8,151 nt of DNA from Planctomycetia bacterium (GTDB lineage: Bacteria > Planctomycetota > Phycisphaerae > Phycisphaerales > SM1A02). The notes beneath the pieces are model-generated. The model saw only the letters and a program-made list of their open reading frames with translations, did no database searches and had not been told where the DNA came from. The translations under genes were made by a program, and so were the position numbers. This document shows positions 7,966 to 8,151 of the stretch, piece after piece; position 1 is the first letter of the stretch, and each line of letters starts with the position of its first letter. Where the stretch lies: positions 1 through 8,151 of the forward strand of contig JAACEA010000377.1 of NCBI GenBank assembly GCA_009936695.1, in the 5' to 3' direction.

Positions 7966-8151
7966 GAGGCAGAGGAGGCGATCCCGCCGGCCCCGGACCC
8001 CGCACGTGCCGAGCTGGAGGAGAGGCGTGCGGGGCTGAAGAAGGGCCTGAAAATCTTTGAGGAGCGGTGGAAGGCAGAGCATGGGCGTGCCCCAAAGGGG
8101 TCGGATGATATTCCATTCCATGTGCGTGCAAATTATCGAGAGTATGCGGAC
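7960..8151 (+). CDS. Partial frame for a charged helical protein, FAM13-like, probably eukaryotic
   Basis: Sixty-four codons are open to the right edge, with no start codon or ribosome site at the left. After a Pro/Glu-rich stretch (EEAIPPAPDP, 5-14) comes a charged amphipathic helix containing LKKGLKIFEERW (26-37), then HGRAP (41-45), then DDIP (49-52) and YREY (59-62). This pattern (helix with K..LK.FE, then .GR.P, an acidic turn, then Y..Y) resembles the C-terminal region of eukaryotic FAM13 proteins, which I do not know from bacteria. Codon use differs from the neighbours: GCA for alanine, CGT for arginine, and AAA, TTT, ATT, AAT and TAT appear close together. The reading is by eye and the segment is short, so the family assignment is tentative. 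It is most likely an exon fragment from a eukaryote joined to this contig by error. Confidence 0.45.

Noticed and set aside
7843..8131. Two short minus-strand frames at the right end (92 and 72 codons)
   Set aside because: They cross the proposed junction, have no recognisable features, and lie opposite the more convincing plus-strand frame.
1..8151. CRISPR arrays, tRNA or rRNA genes, insertion sequences, riboswitches
   Set aside because: No direct repeat series, cloverleaf pattern, transposase motif or long structured leader was seen by eye. The only gene-free stretches in the bacterial part are 60 and 52 bases long.

Overview
The window is GC-rich DNA from a bacterium. The codon use and the FtsK/SpoIIIE-like protein at the left edge suggest a marine planctomycete, perhaps of the Phycisphaerae type. 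That placement is inferred from remembered family resemblance, not from a search. I recognise no phage, transposon, CRISPR array, tRNA or rRNA. The last ~190 bases look foreign to the rest.

Layout from left to right. (1) Bases 2-2479, plus strand: the C-terminal ~826 residues of a large FtsK/SpoIIIE-family ATPase whose frame is open to the left edge, so its true start lies outside. It appears to hold three RecA-like folds in a row, and only the middle one keeps Walker A and B motifs. (2) Bases 2480-2539: a 60-base convergent gap, followed by a perfect 10-bp inverted repeat (2532-2558) that spans the stop codon of the next gene. (3) Bases 2540-6721, minus strand: a complete 1393-residue HrpA-type DEAH-box RNA helicase. 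(4) Bases 6722-6773: a 52-base gap with one A+T-rich spot resembling a -10 box for hrpA. (5) Bases 6774 to about 7958, minus strand: the C-terminal ~395 residues of a cryptochrome/photolyase of the bacterial (6-4) photolyase (PhrB/CryB) family. It keeps the catalytic His-His pair but lacks all four cysteines that bind the [4Fe-4S] cluster in the family. (6) About 7960-8151, plus strand: an open frame of 64 codons with different codon use. It encodes a charged helical segment resembling the eukaryotic FAM13 C-terminal region.

The photolyase-like gene and hrpA run in the same direction and may be co-transcribed, photolyase first. The FtsK-like gene converges on them and shows no functional link to them. 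Photolyase homology stops abruptly near 7958, before about 130 expected N-terminal residues. Register-matched rare codons begin at the same point, and an unrelated plus-strand frame takes over. The simplest reading is a chimeric assembly join between bacterial and eukaryotic (perhaps algal) DNA, though a real rearrangement cannot be excluded.

I see no clear new multi-gene system. The items most worth following up are the cluster-less PhrB relative, the triple-RecA FtsK-like protein with only a central active site, and the junction at ~7958.
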